Shown piece after piece: positions 12,240-23,944 of a stretch of 64,000 bases of DNA. Position 1 is the stretch's first letter. Every line of letters begins with the position of its first letter. Origin of the DNA: Hydractinia symbiolongicarpus (taxonomy: Eukaryota > Cnidaria > Hydrozoa > Anthoathecata > Hydractiniidae). The notes beneath the pieces are model-generated. The model was not told where the DNA came from and did not search any database. It saw only the letters and a program-made list of their open reading frames with translations. The stretch is from assembly GCF_029227915.1 (NCBI RefSeq), contig NC_079882.1:28758001-28822000 (forward strand), written 5' to 3'. A program made the position numbers and the translations under genes.

Positions 12240-13900
12240 CATCTCCGTATGTTAGCAAATATGAGAAGTCTTGTCACGTCTCCGATGGTTGATTATGCAC
12301 TCAGAGCATCTTCCAGTTTCACCGATGCAACAATCATTACAATTCTTATCTGGGCACTGCTACAATATTGTTTTTCTGATCTTTATCAGATTTGTCTTTT
12401 GACTATTCAGATGAATGTTTTGTATATCTATACAGTGTTCTTATTTTAACATTATTTGGTAGAATATAGCCTATTGTTTGGTTCAATCTACGAACTGCAC
12501 CTTGTTTTCTCTTATATGGAAAAACCATGACAGCAGATATTGCTTGGGGTGTGTCATCAGATTCTTCCAAAGTTGGTTGTTGTGGTTGTATTTCAACTTT
12601 TTGTTTTTCTTCCATCATGACGCGTTTTACAACTTTGAATGGAAATTCATTGATCTGAGTAAAAACGTTTTGTAGATGATTCAGTTCACGTTATAGAATT
12701 TTTTGTTAAAACTCACAGCATAGGCTTGTTGCATTAAACATCGTAGTGTGCTGTTTTTCACATATTGGTGCAAACGAGTCCCAATACATGTATATATCGA
12801 TACTCTTCGTCGATATTTCATATACTTCTGCTTAGAAGTTTCCATGTGTTTATTGCGTTATTTCAACATCCAAAAAAGGAATGGTATAATCTGTTTCCAT
12901 CTCAATCGTGAACATGTTTTTTTGAAAATTATTAAGTTTAGAGAGAATATTATTTACTTCATGTGATTTCACAAATGCAAACGTATTATCCACATATCTC
13001 TTCCAAAGCAACATCAGAATTTGTGGGTATAGTACATATTTTTAAATAAACCATAGATATGTTTGCCAAAACGGAGCCAAGCGCTAAGCCCATTGCCATT
13101 CCGTCTATTTGCAAATAACATTGTCATTAAATGTGAATTGAACACTTTTCTTACAAAGAATGAGTAAATTACGTAGATCTTTCTTAGGTTTTTTTAAGTC
13201 AATAACTTTAACAACATACATTTTTTTCATGATATTTTCAAGTGTTTCTTCCAGAAGTCATTTGTGAATAGACGCGTTACATCAAATGATATCATTACAT
13301 GATCATGTGGGAATTTCATTAACTTTAGTTGGTTTACAAAATATTTCGTACTACCAATGTTGTACTGTGTTTTTTAAGACGAGTGATGAATTTTGTTAAA
13401 TATTTTGATACGTGGCAGTGTCAATATTGGAAATATAGGTCGCAGAGGTAACACATTAACATTTTTTGATAGTGATGGTACTTATAAACTTTAGCAGTGC
13501 TATAAAATATATCTGGTTTCGATGCCTGAGGATACAAATCTCGATATTCTTTCTGGCTTAAATGCGTGTATTTATCTGACAATAGTAAGCTTATACATTT
13601 TCGAATGAACGACGATACAACACCCCTACCCTAATCCTGTTTTATAATACAAATGCTTTCACTCTTGAACAGACAGATTCTTTATCACTTCATGATCACT
13701 AATGGCAACTTAATATTGTTTTACTGTGTAAAAGTCTTAAGCGTTTTCCATTTTTGTTGAATTTTATCAAATTCACTAACATCTGTTGAGTGTTGCGAGA
13801 TTCGTTGGAAAATTGACTCAAATTCGGTTCCAGCTGACCAGTTCCATTTGTCGTTGGAATTGCTTGATCAAGTACGAAAGTACTTTTGTTTCACGATGAG
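12240..13900 (-). pseudogene. Penelope-type reverse transcriptase remnant
   Basis: Readable pieces in N to C order are VLPLRPI (near 13430), a SFDVT.LFTN block (near 13290), WKRYVDNTFAFVK (near 12990), IPFLDVEIT (near 12870), and a tail with MMEEKQKVEIQPQQP (12618). They match the usual block order of Penelope RT. The catalytic YVDD box reads YVDN. Several frame changes and stops separate the blocks, so the gene is dead. A GIY-YIG endonuclease is expected after the tail but cannot be recognised with confidence. Confidence 0.6.
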
Positions 13901-14128
13901 ATATCGTGTATAAGAAGAGAAGGTGTGCATGATATTAGGCAAAAACCTTTTGGTAACGTTTTTGTTGTTTAATGGATAACACAGTCACAAGCTACGTAGT
14001 TTCTTACTATAAGTTACCAACCATTGCTCTCATTTGTTTTTTACAGAAGCTATAACACGACATTTAAAGGAATTCGATGTCACAAAACCAGTGCGATCAT
14101 TAAAAGTGTCAAAGATGTCTTTTAGATC

Positions 14129-14175
14129 TTTCGTTCAACCTGCGTGGACACACTGTCCACGCAGGTTGAACGAAA
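14129..14175. repeat. Perfect 22-bp inverted repeat, 3-nt loop
   Basis: Arms TTTCGTTCAACCTGCGTGGACA and its exact complement flank CAC. It sits just outside the right terminal repeat of the Penelope-like element. No hammerhead core (CTGANGA..GAAA) is present beside it. Confidence 0.85.
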
Positions 14176-14252
14176 TATCCGTAACTAAGGTATAAAATTT
14201 ACTAGTGCAAAAGTTCACCATCTCTAATTACTTTACACATATTATATACACA

Positions 14253-14421
14253 CTAGTCGCCCGTGGAAAAATCCACGGGTTCGCCCGTCCTTTATATTTA
14301 CCCGTCGCAACAAAGTGGATAAAAATATATCGCATTTGACATTCGTGTTTCTGTAACATGATTTTTTAACTCAGTGGGGGTCCGTGCAGAGACAGACAGA
14401 CGACGGCTATTATTATAGAGA
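14253..14421 (-). mobile_element. Short Helitron-like unit A of minus-strand trio
   Basis: Minus-strand start TCTCTATAATAATAGCCG at 14421; end CTAG at 14256-14253. The preceding 8-bp stem hairpin CCCGTGGA/TCCACGGG is at 14260-14279. Flanks are A (5') and T (3'). Length 169 bp; non-coding. Confidence 0.7.
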
Positions 14422-14423
14422 TA

Positions 14424-14595
14424 CTAGTCGTTGCCCGTGGAAAAATCCACGGGTTCGCCCGTCCTTTATATTCACCCGTCGCAACAAAGTGGATAAAAAT
14501 ATATCGCATTTGATATTTGTGTTTCCGTAACATCATTTTCTAACTCAGCAGGAGTCCGCGCAGAGACAGACAGACGACGGCTATTATTATAGAGA
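14424..14595 (-). mobile_element. Short Helitron-like unit B of minus-strand trio
   Basis: Same ends as unit A: start TCTCTATAATAATAG at 14595, perfect subterminal hairpin, CTAG at 14427-14424. A dinucleotide separates it from unit A. Length 172 bp. Confidence 0.7.
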
Positions 14596-14779
14596 TAGTC
14601 GTTAGCCCGTGGAAAAATCCACGGGGTCGCCCGTCCTTTAAATTAAGTTGTTGCAACAAAGTGGACAGAAATATATCGCATTTGGTATTGATGCGCATTT
14701 TAAAAATTTCGTGTTTCCGTTACGGGACACGGCTTTCGTGGACACACAGACAGACAGACGACGGCTATTATTAAAGAGA
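14596..14779 (-). mobile_element. Short Helitron-like unit C of minus-strand trio
   Basis: Starts TCTCTTTAATAATAGCC at 14779, preceded by A. It ends in CTA, because the final G is replaced by the start of unit B. This is the longest type (about 184 bp), with the inner block ATGCGCATTTTAAAAATTTC on the plus strand. Confidence 0.7.
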
Positions 14780-14859
14780 TTATAGAGACGTTACCATGAC
14801 ATCATAGTGCATGAGATAGAGGAATTACGATATAGTAATATATAATAAAACATATTATA

Positions 14860-16252
14860 TATTAATAATGTATAGTATTATAGTAATAATGTAATTTTTC
14901 ACGAATTTTGCTGATAAATCAGGCTGACACAACTCGTTCTGCGTTCATGTACATCATCCTTTATTTATATAAGAGAATCGCTACTTTCCCTGACAACAAC
15001 AGCTTCAATGGGTCGAAAATTTTGACGTTATATACAAAATTTTTACAAATTTCACGAAAGTTGATCCCAGCGTAGTTTAATCCCACCTTAAATTACGCTC
15101 TGCCTGATCTTCCGGTCAGTCCAAGGCAAACTAATTGACAGAAAAAAGAAAGACCACAAGCCGCACGAAAACTTCAGTAGAACCCAAAGACAGAAGGGGG
15201 TATAAGAAAGCCACTCAAAAAAAGAAAAAAAAATACGAGTAAATCTTAATTGATCGAAAAAGGAAATAGCTGTAGTTAGAAAACAATATTACCAGATCTG
15301 TCACAAACAGCAAACTTTATTAAAAAAACTTGCGCACATTTATGGCGCGGAGACAAATAACAAAAAGTGAATCGGAGAATTTACTTTCCTTCACCGCGTT
15401 ATTAATGTGGCGAAATTCCGTTCTCATCATTATAACAATATAATTTGCCTTTTGCTTACATCTTAACCAAACTTTGCAAAATCGATGTTTAAAAGTTTTT
15501 ACAGTAATAAAAAATTTATATGTAGATGTTGAAAACAAGTTTTCGAATAATTCGGATTCTTGTCTGGTGACGATACAAATCAGTGGGTCGATTCTGTCAA
15601 AGCTGATCTGCCTGTGCGTTAACCAAGAAGGAAGGCATTAATAAAGATAATGATGTACTTATTTTTTTCAATTCTAGTTGAAATTTGTGTGTTCATGCTG
15701 TTTTCTCCTCCTAAATGTTGATATACGAATTAACTTGAGTACGCATCCCATGTTTTGAGAGGCCTGCACAATTTTTTCCATGCACCTAATATTTCTCGAA
15801 TAACATTTTTTCTGAATTTAGTACATCCCACACCTACCCAACGTGAACAGAAATGAAAAAAATACTCCCGCCGCAAAGAGCAAATAGATTGACTTAATAT
15901 TTCTCTTCTCGCCCACATCTACGCCACGCACATTTTCCCAATACATAATCCCATTTTTGGAATAGGTTTAGTCTTGATAAACTATGGTGGAACCACTTTT
16001 ACTTTACGAGTTAAATAATGCTATTGAACACTCATCTTCTAAATAAATTTAAAAAAGCAAAAAAGGGTGAAAAAAAGTTAAAATATTTACTCACATTGAA
16101 AACTCAAGTTCGGTGCTTAAAGAGGCAAAAATCTATATAGACAGACTCACTGCAACTAAAATTATACTGCTCTTACGTATCCATATTTATTGGTTTAAAC
16201 CACACGTGGCATTCTTTCTTAACATACGAAAGATTCTTTTTATTAGAATATA
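14860..16252. other. No recognised feature
   Basis: AT-rich sequence. A 62-codon minus-strand frame at 15918-15730 has no recognisable family or splice context and is not called. Confidence 0.5.
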
Positions 16253-16643
16253 CAGTAGACGTCCGTTAATTCAAATGCCGCTTAATTTGAACTTTCCGTT
16301 ATTTCGAACAAATTGCCAAGTCGCTTCAGCTTGGTTTAATAAAGTCTCAAATTTTGAGCTGCTTAATTCGAACTTTTTGCCAATTCGATTTTTTAGTCTC
16401 AAGGCTGCATTATGCTCGTTAATTCGAACTTTTGTGTATCGATTAATAAAATCTTATGGGAAAATAATTTTTTTTTTCATTTTTATTCATTTTTATTGCA
16501 TCAATGGAGGCAAAATTTCTTTCAATTTATCAATTAAATCGGCATTTCAATAAAATGAAGTTTATAAGGAATCTGGAGGCCTTGCCCATCGCCAAACAAC
16601 CAACGTCAAAAGATTTTTATAAAAAGTTGTAGTAAAGTTGTAA

Positions 16644-16767
16644 TCTCTTTAATAATAGCCGTATTTTGTCTGTCTGTCCGCTAAAACCGCGTCCTGTTAC
16701 AGAAACACGAAATGCGATATATAAAGGACGGGCGACCCCGTGGATTTTTCCACGGGTTAACGGCTAG
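16644..16767 (+). mobile_element. Short Helitron-like unit D (array of four)
   Basis: Starts TCTCTTTAATAATAGCCG after A at 16643; CCCGTGGATTTTTCCACGGG hairpin near 16738-16757; CTAG at 16764-16767. At 124 bp it has an internal deletion relative to unit E. Confidence 0.7.
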
Positions 16768-16965
16768 TCTCTTTAATAATAGCCGTCGTCTGTCTGTCTG
16801 TGTGTCCGCGAAAGCCGTGTCCCGTAACGGAAACACGAAATTTTTAAAATGCGCATCAATACCAAATGCGATATATTTCTGTCCACTTTGCTGCAACGGG
16901 CTAATTTAAAGGACGAGCGAACGCGACGGGCAAACCCGTGGATTTTTCCACGGATTAACGACTAG
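16768..16965 (+). mobile_element. Short Helitron-like unit E (array of four)
   Basis: Begins with TC directly after the CTAG of unit D and ends CTAG at 16962-16965. It is the full-length type (198 bp), including AAATTTTTAAAATGCGCATC. Confidence 0.7.
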
Positions 16966-17137
16966 TCTCTTTAATAATAGCCGTCGTCTGTCTGTTTCTG
17001 CGCGGACCCCGCTGAGTTAGGACGTCGTCCTACGGAAACACGAATATCAAATGCGATACATCTTTATCTACATTGTTGCGACGGGTGAATTTAAAGGACG
17101 GTCGAACCCGTGGATTTTCCCACGGACTAACGACTAG
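16966..17137 (+). mobile_element. Short Helitron-like unit F (array of four)
   Basis: Begins with TC directly after unit E and ends CTAG at 17134-17137. Its interior is of the GCGCGGACC..GCTGAGTTAG subtype shared with units A and B. Confidence 0.7.
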
Positions 17138-17275
17138 TCCATATTATAATACCCGTATACGTCTGTTCGTCTGTCACGCAAAATGGTAGCTCAGCTGTGC
17201 AAGTAGCGAGAAGCAGGCAATGCGGTATAAAAAGGGCGGGCGAACCCGTGGATTTTATCACGGGCCACCGACTAG
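17138..17275 (+). mobile_element. Short Helitron-like unit G (array of four)
   Basis: Starts TCCATATTATAATACCCG, has a variant hairpin (CCCGTGGATTTTATCACGGG) and ends CTAG at 17272-17275, followed by T. Its divergent interior marks a separate subfamily joined into the same array. Confidence 0.65.
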
Positions 17276-17413
17276 TAAAGTTATATTAGCATAAAACCTT
17301 AAAACGTTTATTAAAATTCTTGTTTTTTCTGAACTTCCGATAATCCGAACATTCGTTAATTCGAACAAATAATTTAGTCCCTAGCGTGTTTAAATTAACG
17401 GACGTCTACTGTA

Positions 17414-19379
17414 TCCCAAAAACACAACGTAAGACAACATACCAATATTTGATCTCCATACTACTGATTTGCGCGACAGAGTTCATGCTCGACGTAAATA
17501 TTCAGTCCTGCACATGGCTTGCGAGTCACAGTTCTGCTTACAAAAAAGTTTTATCACGAAAACATTATTGTGCATGAAGGTGGAGGATATCAACTAGTCA
17601 ATGCTTAAAAAGGACTAAGGATTTCTTAGGCTGTTAGGTTAGATCCGAAATCTAAAACTGTGATAATTCTTGTTGACGTCGTCATGCCCTATTTATTTAA
17701 TTTTCTGGGTCTTCTCGGGCTGTCGCGTTAATTATTCCATGTTGCGGACATCGTAAAGAATTTTGATTTTTAACGTTTTGTGGTGAATTATTTTAGGCGA
17801 TGCTGTTTTGTCATTTCGAGAAACGATCAGAAAAATGGTAGCTAGTAGATAAATTAAAAGTTATTGTGAAAGGCAAGACTTTGAAAATTGGATTTAAAAC
17901 AAATTTAAAACAGGCTTTTTATTTCTTTAAACTAGCGAATTGCTTGTTGATACATGTAAAATATTTTACAGTCTACAAACCGCTATATTTTATCAACAAC
18001 GATAAAAACAGTCGTCACAAAGATTTTCCTAAAATAATAATAATAAAACAACAACAACAAAAATTGATCATAAACTAAGTTTAACTTTTTCGTCAGCTGG
18101 AGAACGTAAGAAAATTATCAGCGCAAAATAAATAAGAAAAGATGAATTAATATACGAAATAAAAACAGCAATAATAATAAAGATCTTTACGGAAAGGATG
18201 ATTAATCTTCCCTAACCCTGAGGAAGGAACTTGGCTGGTTATTTTTAATCTTTATATCCTGTTGACGTGATACATAACTATAAATAATGTAAATAATTTT
18301 CATTTCATTACGGTACCAGTTAAATAAGCTAAATTTTCCTATTGATTATACGTCATGTTTTATTGTAATTCAGATGGAGGTCAGGTTAATGACTCGGAAG
18401 GAAAAACGTCAATAGCGTACTAAGTTTCTGTGAAAAGCTCAATGTTATATAGCGAAAATGAATCGTGTGAGACTGGTTTACTTTTTCTCTTGGTCTATTG
18501 GTTTTGCGAAGTCTACTTGTCTTATGGTGAAATTGACAAGACATGTGGACTTAAGACGCGCACATAGGCACACCCATAGTTATTGACGGTATTTGTTTTT
18601 AAAAGTGAAAGTTTTTCCTAAATCTGTTTATATATTTAAATTGCAAATGGATCGTACTAACCGTGTTTTTTAAGAAAACAAACAAAAAGTGTTAAATTCG
18701 ATCTTATCTTTTGCATTTTAAATCCTAAAATAACGACGTAGCACATTCTTGCAAGTAAGAAATTCGCTAGTTGCAAACAACATGTTGTCTCACGCTGTTC
18801 TGGTTACATTGATATCTGCCCCCAAATGTTCTCACTTGTGGACGCATTGACGTCAAGACCTCTTAATACAAGAGAATAATTCAAACAAATATAGCAATGT
18901 GATGCATTTGAACTGTAAAGGAGGCTTTATACTACTTAAGAACTTATGGTTTGTAAACACATAATAACTTTGTACTCTCAAAGAAGAGTCATTTCCGCCA
19001 TGTTTATTATGTGTTGCTATAGTTTTATTGCTTAATGTTAAAAAACATCCCCACATCGTGTTTACAACGCAGTGCTTTATATGACTAAGATTACACCAAT
19101 GTCTGTTTTGTTATTTCAAGTACCAGAACAATAAGAGGACTATCGTCAGGGGATATTGAAATACTTAAACCACATAATAAAATGAATAAGCACTACATTT
19201 TTTTTCTCTTTCCCACAAAACTTTTGAAAGACATCTGAGAAAACAAACGTATAGGCTATATATAGATTTACAATATATAGCTAAAAGGGGAAGGTTCAGA
19301 AATCACGTTATTTAAAGAAATCGCAACCGTCGTGACAGAGAACACGTGCTGACCACGGTAATCTACTACAATCCAAAAT
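17414..19379. other. No recognised feature; putative TATA near right end
   Basis: AT-rich with no gene seen. TATATATAG at 19256-19264 lies about 115 bp before the start codon of the insulin-like gene and is a plausible TATA box (inference). Confidence 0.35.
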
Positions 19380-19956
19380 ATGTCTGTGATAGCTACAGTC
19401 TTATTGTGTATGCTGACTAGCCTGGGAAGTGTACATACAGCTGAGAAAACTAACGAAGTAAAGCATGGCTATACTGTACATTTGTGTGGAGTAAACTTTG
19501 TCAAGGCTTGGCATACAGTCTGTCGTTGGAAAGTTAATAAATCGGTTGGGGCCACGAAGGTGAAAAGATCGATAACAGGTAATAATCTTACTAAATTTGT
19601 TATTCTAAAGAGTTTAAAATAAAGAGATGTATTTACACATATAAATTGGTGATTTAATTTTTATATTATATTACTATTTACAAAGTTAATTTCAGAAAAT
19701 ATCAAATTGTAATGATCAATGATGAGCATAGTTACTGAAAGGTTCTCGTGATGTGACTTTAATGAGTTGTTTTTGTCTACGTTTAGAAGCAATAAAACCA
19801 CGAGCAATAGATTTGTTAAACCACAAAGGCGCTCTTCAGTTTTTAAATCCATCTCGGAAACGTCGACAAGTACTTCTGGGTGGCACCGATGATGCGAATG
19901 AGGAATGCTGCAACGAATCGTGCTCATTCGCAGAAATAGCAGAATACAAATGCTAA
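19380..19956 (+). CDS. Insulin-like peptide precursor, two exons
   Basis: Exons 19380-19578 and 19787-19956 are joined in phase 1 and encode 122 residues. A signal peptide (1 to about 21) is followed by a B chain with C36 and C48 in HLCGVNFVKAWHTVC, the canonical C-x11-C. Basic site KVKR (60-63) opens the C-peptide. RKRR (90-93) precedes an A chain with C107, C108, C112 and C122. The CCxxxC core is canonical, but the last spacing is nine residues (CSFAEIAEYKC) rather than the usual eight. A phase-1 intron in the C-peptide is a known trait of insulin-family genes. Donor GTAATA; acceptor TCTACGTTTAG. The peptide is predicted to be secreted, processed and to signal through an insulin or relaxin-type receptor (inference). 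It has no operon-like neighbours. Confidence 0.88.
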
Positions 19957-20168
19957 GATGTCGCTCTTAGAAATAGGTCCAACGAAGAAGAAGCTATAAT
20001 CTCAAAAAAAAAACCCCAAAAATCTCTAGTTCTTTTGCTTCGTTAATTATCTTTTTTGACATTTGTTTTTCTGTAAAAAATACATTTTATATATGTGTAA
20101 TTACAAGATGTTATAAATAAGTTGTATATAAAATTTATTAAGATATTTATTTTATAATATTTACGTTA

Positions 20169-20174
20169 AATAAA
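20169..20174 (+). terminator. Polyadenylation signal AATAAA, insulin-like gene
   Basis: An AATAAA lies about 213 bp after the stop codon at 19954-19956, in AT-rich 3' sequence. It is a common motif by chance in such sequence. Confidence 0.4.
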
Positions 20175-20655
20175 TTAAAAAGGTATAGATGTTCAAGCAT
20201 TTCAATTGTTAGGATTATCAATGACACTTCGTGTTCATAGCAGCAAGACATACGACAAGACCACACAACCCTCTAAACCGGATTTCCACTTAGAAATAAA
20301 ACGTATGATAAAGTATTATTTTGGTTTCAATGAAGAGATCAAAAGATAACTATTCTTAATTACTCCTTTGTTTGTTTAATGTTTAAATGTGTACCACAAA
20401 AAAAAAACTTGAATAAATGCAACTTTTTTACGTATCGACACGTATTGACCAATGTATCAAGCTTGTCCAACCAGATCAATTGATTTCTGTGCGATACGCG
20501 TATCATTTTTTTTAATTGAAATTCGGCTTTAGTCCGTTCGCTTGCTTTGAGAAAGATTTTCACAAAGCGAATCGTGAATGCGGAATTAGGTGGCGGATTA
20601 TATGGGCACATTAGATGCGCATTATATTTTTGATTTAGTACGTCCGTCATTCCGT

Positions 20656-20699
20656 AACCATATTTTTGGATTTCTACGAGAAACCAAGAATATGGTTAC
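20656..20699. repeat. Imperfect hairpin
   Basis: GTAACCATATTTTTGG..TTTCT pairs with AGAAACCAAGAATATGGTTA with one mismatch and one indel. It may be the end of an old repeat; nothing else marks it. Confidence 0.5.
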
Positions 20700-23600
20700 A
20701 ATTAAAAATGTTGAATGTAAACAGTCTTTTAAATGTTAAAAAACAAAATGTTTATTTTGAGTATTTTCCAGTGATGAGTTTTTCTAAGAATAAAATTGTA
20801 TCTTATTGGTTAAAAGTATCGGCGAAATCTTTCGCCGCTAGTAAGTAGGAACTGTCGCATGCTCAAACTCATTTCGTCGGCGAATTTGCCGTCCAATTCC
20901 CCGATATAAATCTAACCACTATTTTGACCAAATTAACAATTTTTCGACTTTAGCTGTGCGTATTTAGTAGTAAGGTCTTTTCTTAAGCAATTATATTAAC
21001 GTAAAAATCTATCTTTGATGTATACTAGCTAAAACCCTTAACATAATTTTTACTTCCTTTGACATTTTTTTAAAACTTTTATTTTTAACTTTAGCCTGAA
21101 TTTGTTCTTATTTTTTCATTATCCTTATTTCCAACTATTTCAAGTTCTAGTTTTATACAAGATAATCTTGAAAGCTGAAACTAAGCTGATGAAATCACAC
21201 TTGAACAATCATAAAACCAATTGAAAAGTCTCTCCAATGAGTTGAGGGTAGAAATTTGAAATCTTTATCTTATTACTGGCTCGGTTATTGGAAGCCTCTT
21301 ACTAAACAAGCTCAAATCACACCGACAAGAAGAGAACCTCGCACAACTACAGACAAAGACCAAAAAGGTGGACTGGCTGGCATACAAACAGGAAATAACT
21401 TACAAAAACAACTACCAGTTACCGATTGTAAATTTATCGACGACAGCTGACTTGGACGTAAGTTGCTTAAAATACGGACTCCACAGCTATATCGACAAGA
21501 ATAGGTTCGTATAAAAAGACCTAGCAGTTGAGTGTTAGTGCCTTGCTGAGGAAGTGAATAAGCATGTCGAGGCGGAGGAGAAAGAAAAATTCTACGAATA
21601 CTAGAGAAAGATTACATTGTTCCGAATATTTTACTTGAATATACCTTATCGGGAAAAAAAAGTCTTAGTAAGTCACTTTTCTCCGCCTAATTTTTGATAT
21701 TCCTGTACATAACCTCACAAGGGAATTTGAATCAATTTATTTTTATTTAACTATGTATTCTTTTCATACAAGAATTGACAACCCATTTCTTGCTTCTCGA
21801 AATGAAAAGAACTGAGAGACCATTCGTTGTTTGACTTAAACGAACTACTGATGTTGAGTTGTGTGATTGTTTCATGTTTGTTTAAAAACAAAATGTTATA
21901 TTTTTTATGTCCCCGATTTATTAAGGTGGTAACAATGAGAAAAAAAATATAGGATTAAAAAGTCGGGGTGATTTCTTAATCGAGTATAAAAAATCGGGTA
22001 ATAGTACTAGTCGGGTAAAAAATAATCGGGATAAATTTGGAATTGATTAGAATCTAATAAAATATAATATAATAATAAAATATAATCATAGAAAGAAATG
22101 AAAAGATCATAAAAAAAATCAACATTGAAAAATAAAATTAAAACCATTTAAATAAATTGTCTCTTTAACTTTGCTTAGCTTTAATGAATTTGATTGAAAT
22201 ATCGAACCTAGTAAGGTATAGTACTGCCAGGATTTTATTGAATAAATAAAAAAAGTAGATGGAACAAAACGAGATATGTTTTTCTGGAAAAATTTAACGC
22301 TAATAAATTCGACTAAAAAACGAATAGACTTTATAAAATAATATAATAATCAGAATGAGACTGTTTAAATGCCTGTATTTCGGTCTCTTTTTATAACTTT
22401 AGAAAAAGTACAGTCCACCGCGAAAAAAGCTAAAAGAACACGAATCGCAACCTCCCGATAACAGTCGGGTTTTTGTATTAAAGCTTTGCATACATTATTA
22501 CGGTCATCTCAAAAAAGTCAAAAGTTGAAAAATATTAAGATGGTTATAAAAGTTCCCAAATCAAGATGCTAATCACAATAAATCACATTTCAGACAATTT
22601 AGGAAAAAGGTTTAAGTTTTGTTCCTCCAAACAAGCTTTTTCCACAGCAAATACGGCGTCAGAAGGTGACTTGACGTCAAGAAATTTGGCTGCAAATGCT
22701 ATGTCATAGAGTCAACAATTATAGCCGTCTGGCTGTTTTTGCAATTTGAGGAGGGACATCACCTTACTTACCCAAAAGTATTTTCTGTATAGAGACTGGA
22801 CTACATTTCGGAAAGAGCAAGTTAAAGTTAAATTTAGGCTATCACAAACTTGTACACGATTATTAGAGCAATAGGTAAAGAACCAATGATTACGACAATC
22901 GTGTAGTAGTAGGACGTGTTCTTCGTAGACCGCTTGGTAGGGCTCGATATCTTTTTTTGAGAGTTAAGAACTGTTTAAAATGTCAATGGGGTCCCAATCT
23001 CTTCACAAATCAACTGTTAAACCGACATTCATCTTTCATAAGTAAAAATTCTTTTTCTTTCTGCTCTTCAAGATGTACGAGCGAATTTTTTGTGCTCACT
23101 TGGACCCCTATTTGATTGCTACTGACATACCCCTTTTGATAGTCATGAAATTACTTACTTGCTAGCTAGCTATGGAGCTAGCTACACAAAATAGTGCTTT
23201 GATTAGAGTGCCTTTTCTTCTTAAAGAGCAAGCAACAAAAAACCTTTATCCTGCCTTGTGTAGTTCTTCCATGACTGGATACCAAACTCCTGTTCTTATG
23301 GGAAAGAAGGGGGCTAAAAGTAACTTCCAAATGAGATTTTGTGGGACTACTTCTATCAGATAAAACGTTATATATATTAGCACAGGATTTTTTTTTATAT
23401 TTTTTGCAGAAAAGTTGAAAAACGTGAAAAAAGTTTATTTTCGCTTGCACTGAGCAGCCGGTGAACTGATAATTAACCTGTAACAATATATAGTTAGCCG
23501 ATGCAGGATAATTAGATGCTACGCCTAGTATAATTAGTCGTTAAAAGCTTCTTTGTGTTCTTTACAGCTAACTGCGTCTTTTCCATGTTTTTTTCCTGAA

Positions 23601-23940
23601 ATCAGAATAGTTTTGTTGTTTAATAATATATACGACATATATATGTACTGCTAACTACAGCAAAATTATAATTTTTTTGCAAAATCGTTTCTTGTTCTTT
23701 TTTTTGATTTTAATTGAAGCACAACTTTATGTTGATCTATATAAATATAGATGGCTATGGGGAGATCGATAAGGAAGAAAAGTAAAAAGATTTGTATCGT
23801 ATAAGTAGCTGTATAAGCGGCTAATTATACTGCACACTAGAGTATTTAAAGGAGCTACGGAACAGCTGTTGGTTTTTGACTTTAGTGACACGAAAGTCGA
23901 GCTGGAGGCGGCCAAAAACAAAAATGGCTATTTTCCGGCA
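20700..23940. other. No recognised gene
   Basis: AT-rich. About 21960-22040 holds several TCGGG words spaced by A/T runs. Overlapping small frames at 23172-23486 on both strands have no family resemblance. Nothing is called. Confidence 0.5.
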
Positions 23941-23944
23941 TGTA

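Larger units (their letters stand above)
11095..14860 (-). mobile_element. Decayed Penelope-like element
   Basis: Direct copies of a terminal repeat lie at about 11095-11195 and 14192-14830 (the latter interrupted by three Helitron-like units). They share GTGCAAARGTTCAMCATSTC, TTACACATATTATATACACA and GACGTTASCATGAC. Between them, minus-strand fragments resemble Penelope reverse transcriptase and its C-terminal linker. An inverted ~30-bp match (11305-11335 versus 12050-12083) shows internal rearrangement. The RT frame is full of stops and shifts. Direct terminal repeats are a known feature of Penelope-like elements. Confidence 0.6.
16253..17411. mobile_element. pogo/Tigger-like MITE carrying nested elements
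   Basis: Terminal inverted repeats CAGTAGACGTCCGTTAATTC (left) and GAATTAACGGACGTCTACTG-type (right, with small differences) are flanked by TA at 16251-16252 and 17412-17413. Interior CGTTAATTCGAAC blocks repeat at both ends. A CAGT.. terminus, TA target duplication and TTCGAA-rich subtermini fit the pogo/Tigger group of Tc1/mariner elements (established features; assignment by inference). Without the nested array it would be 527 bp. The open frame at 16113-16553 is merely its AT-rich interior. Confidence 0.65.

Noticed and set aside
16113-16553. 146-codon frame on the plus strand
   Set aside because: It overlaps the terminal part of the pogo-like MITE and its composition is that of the AT-rich repeat.
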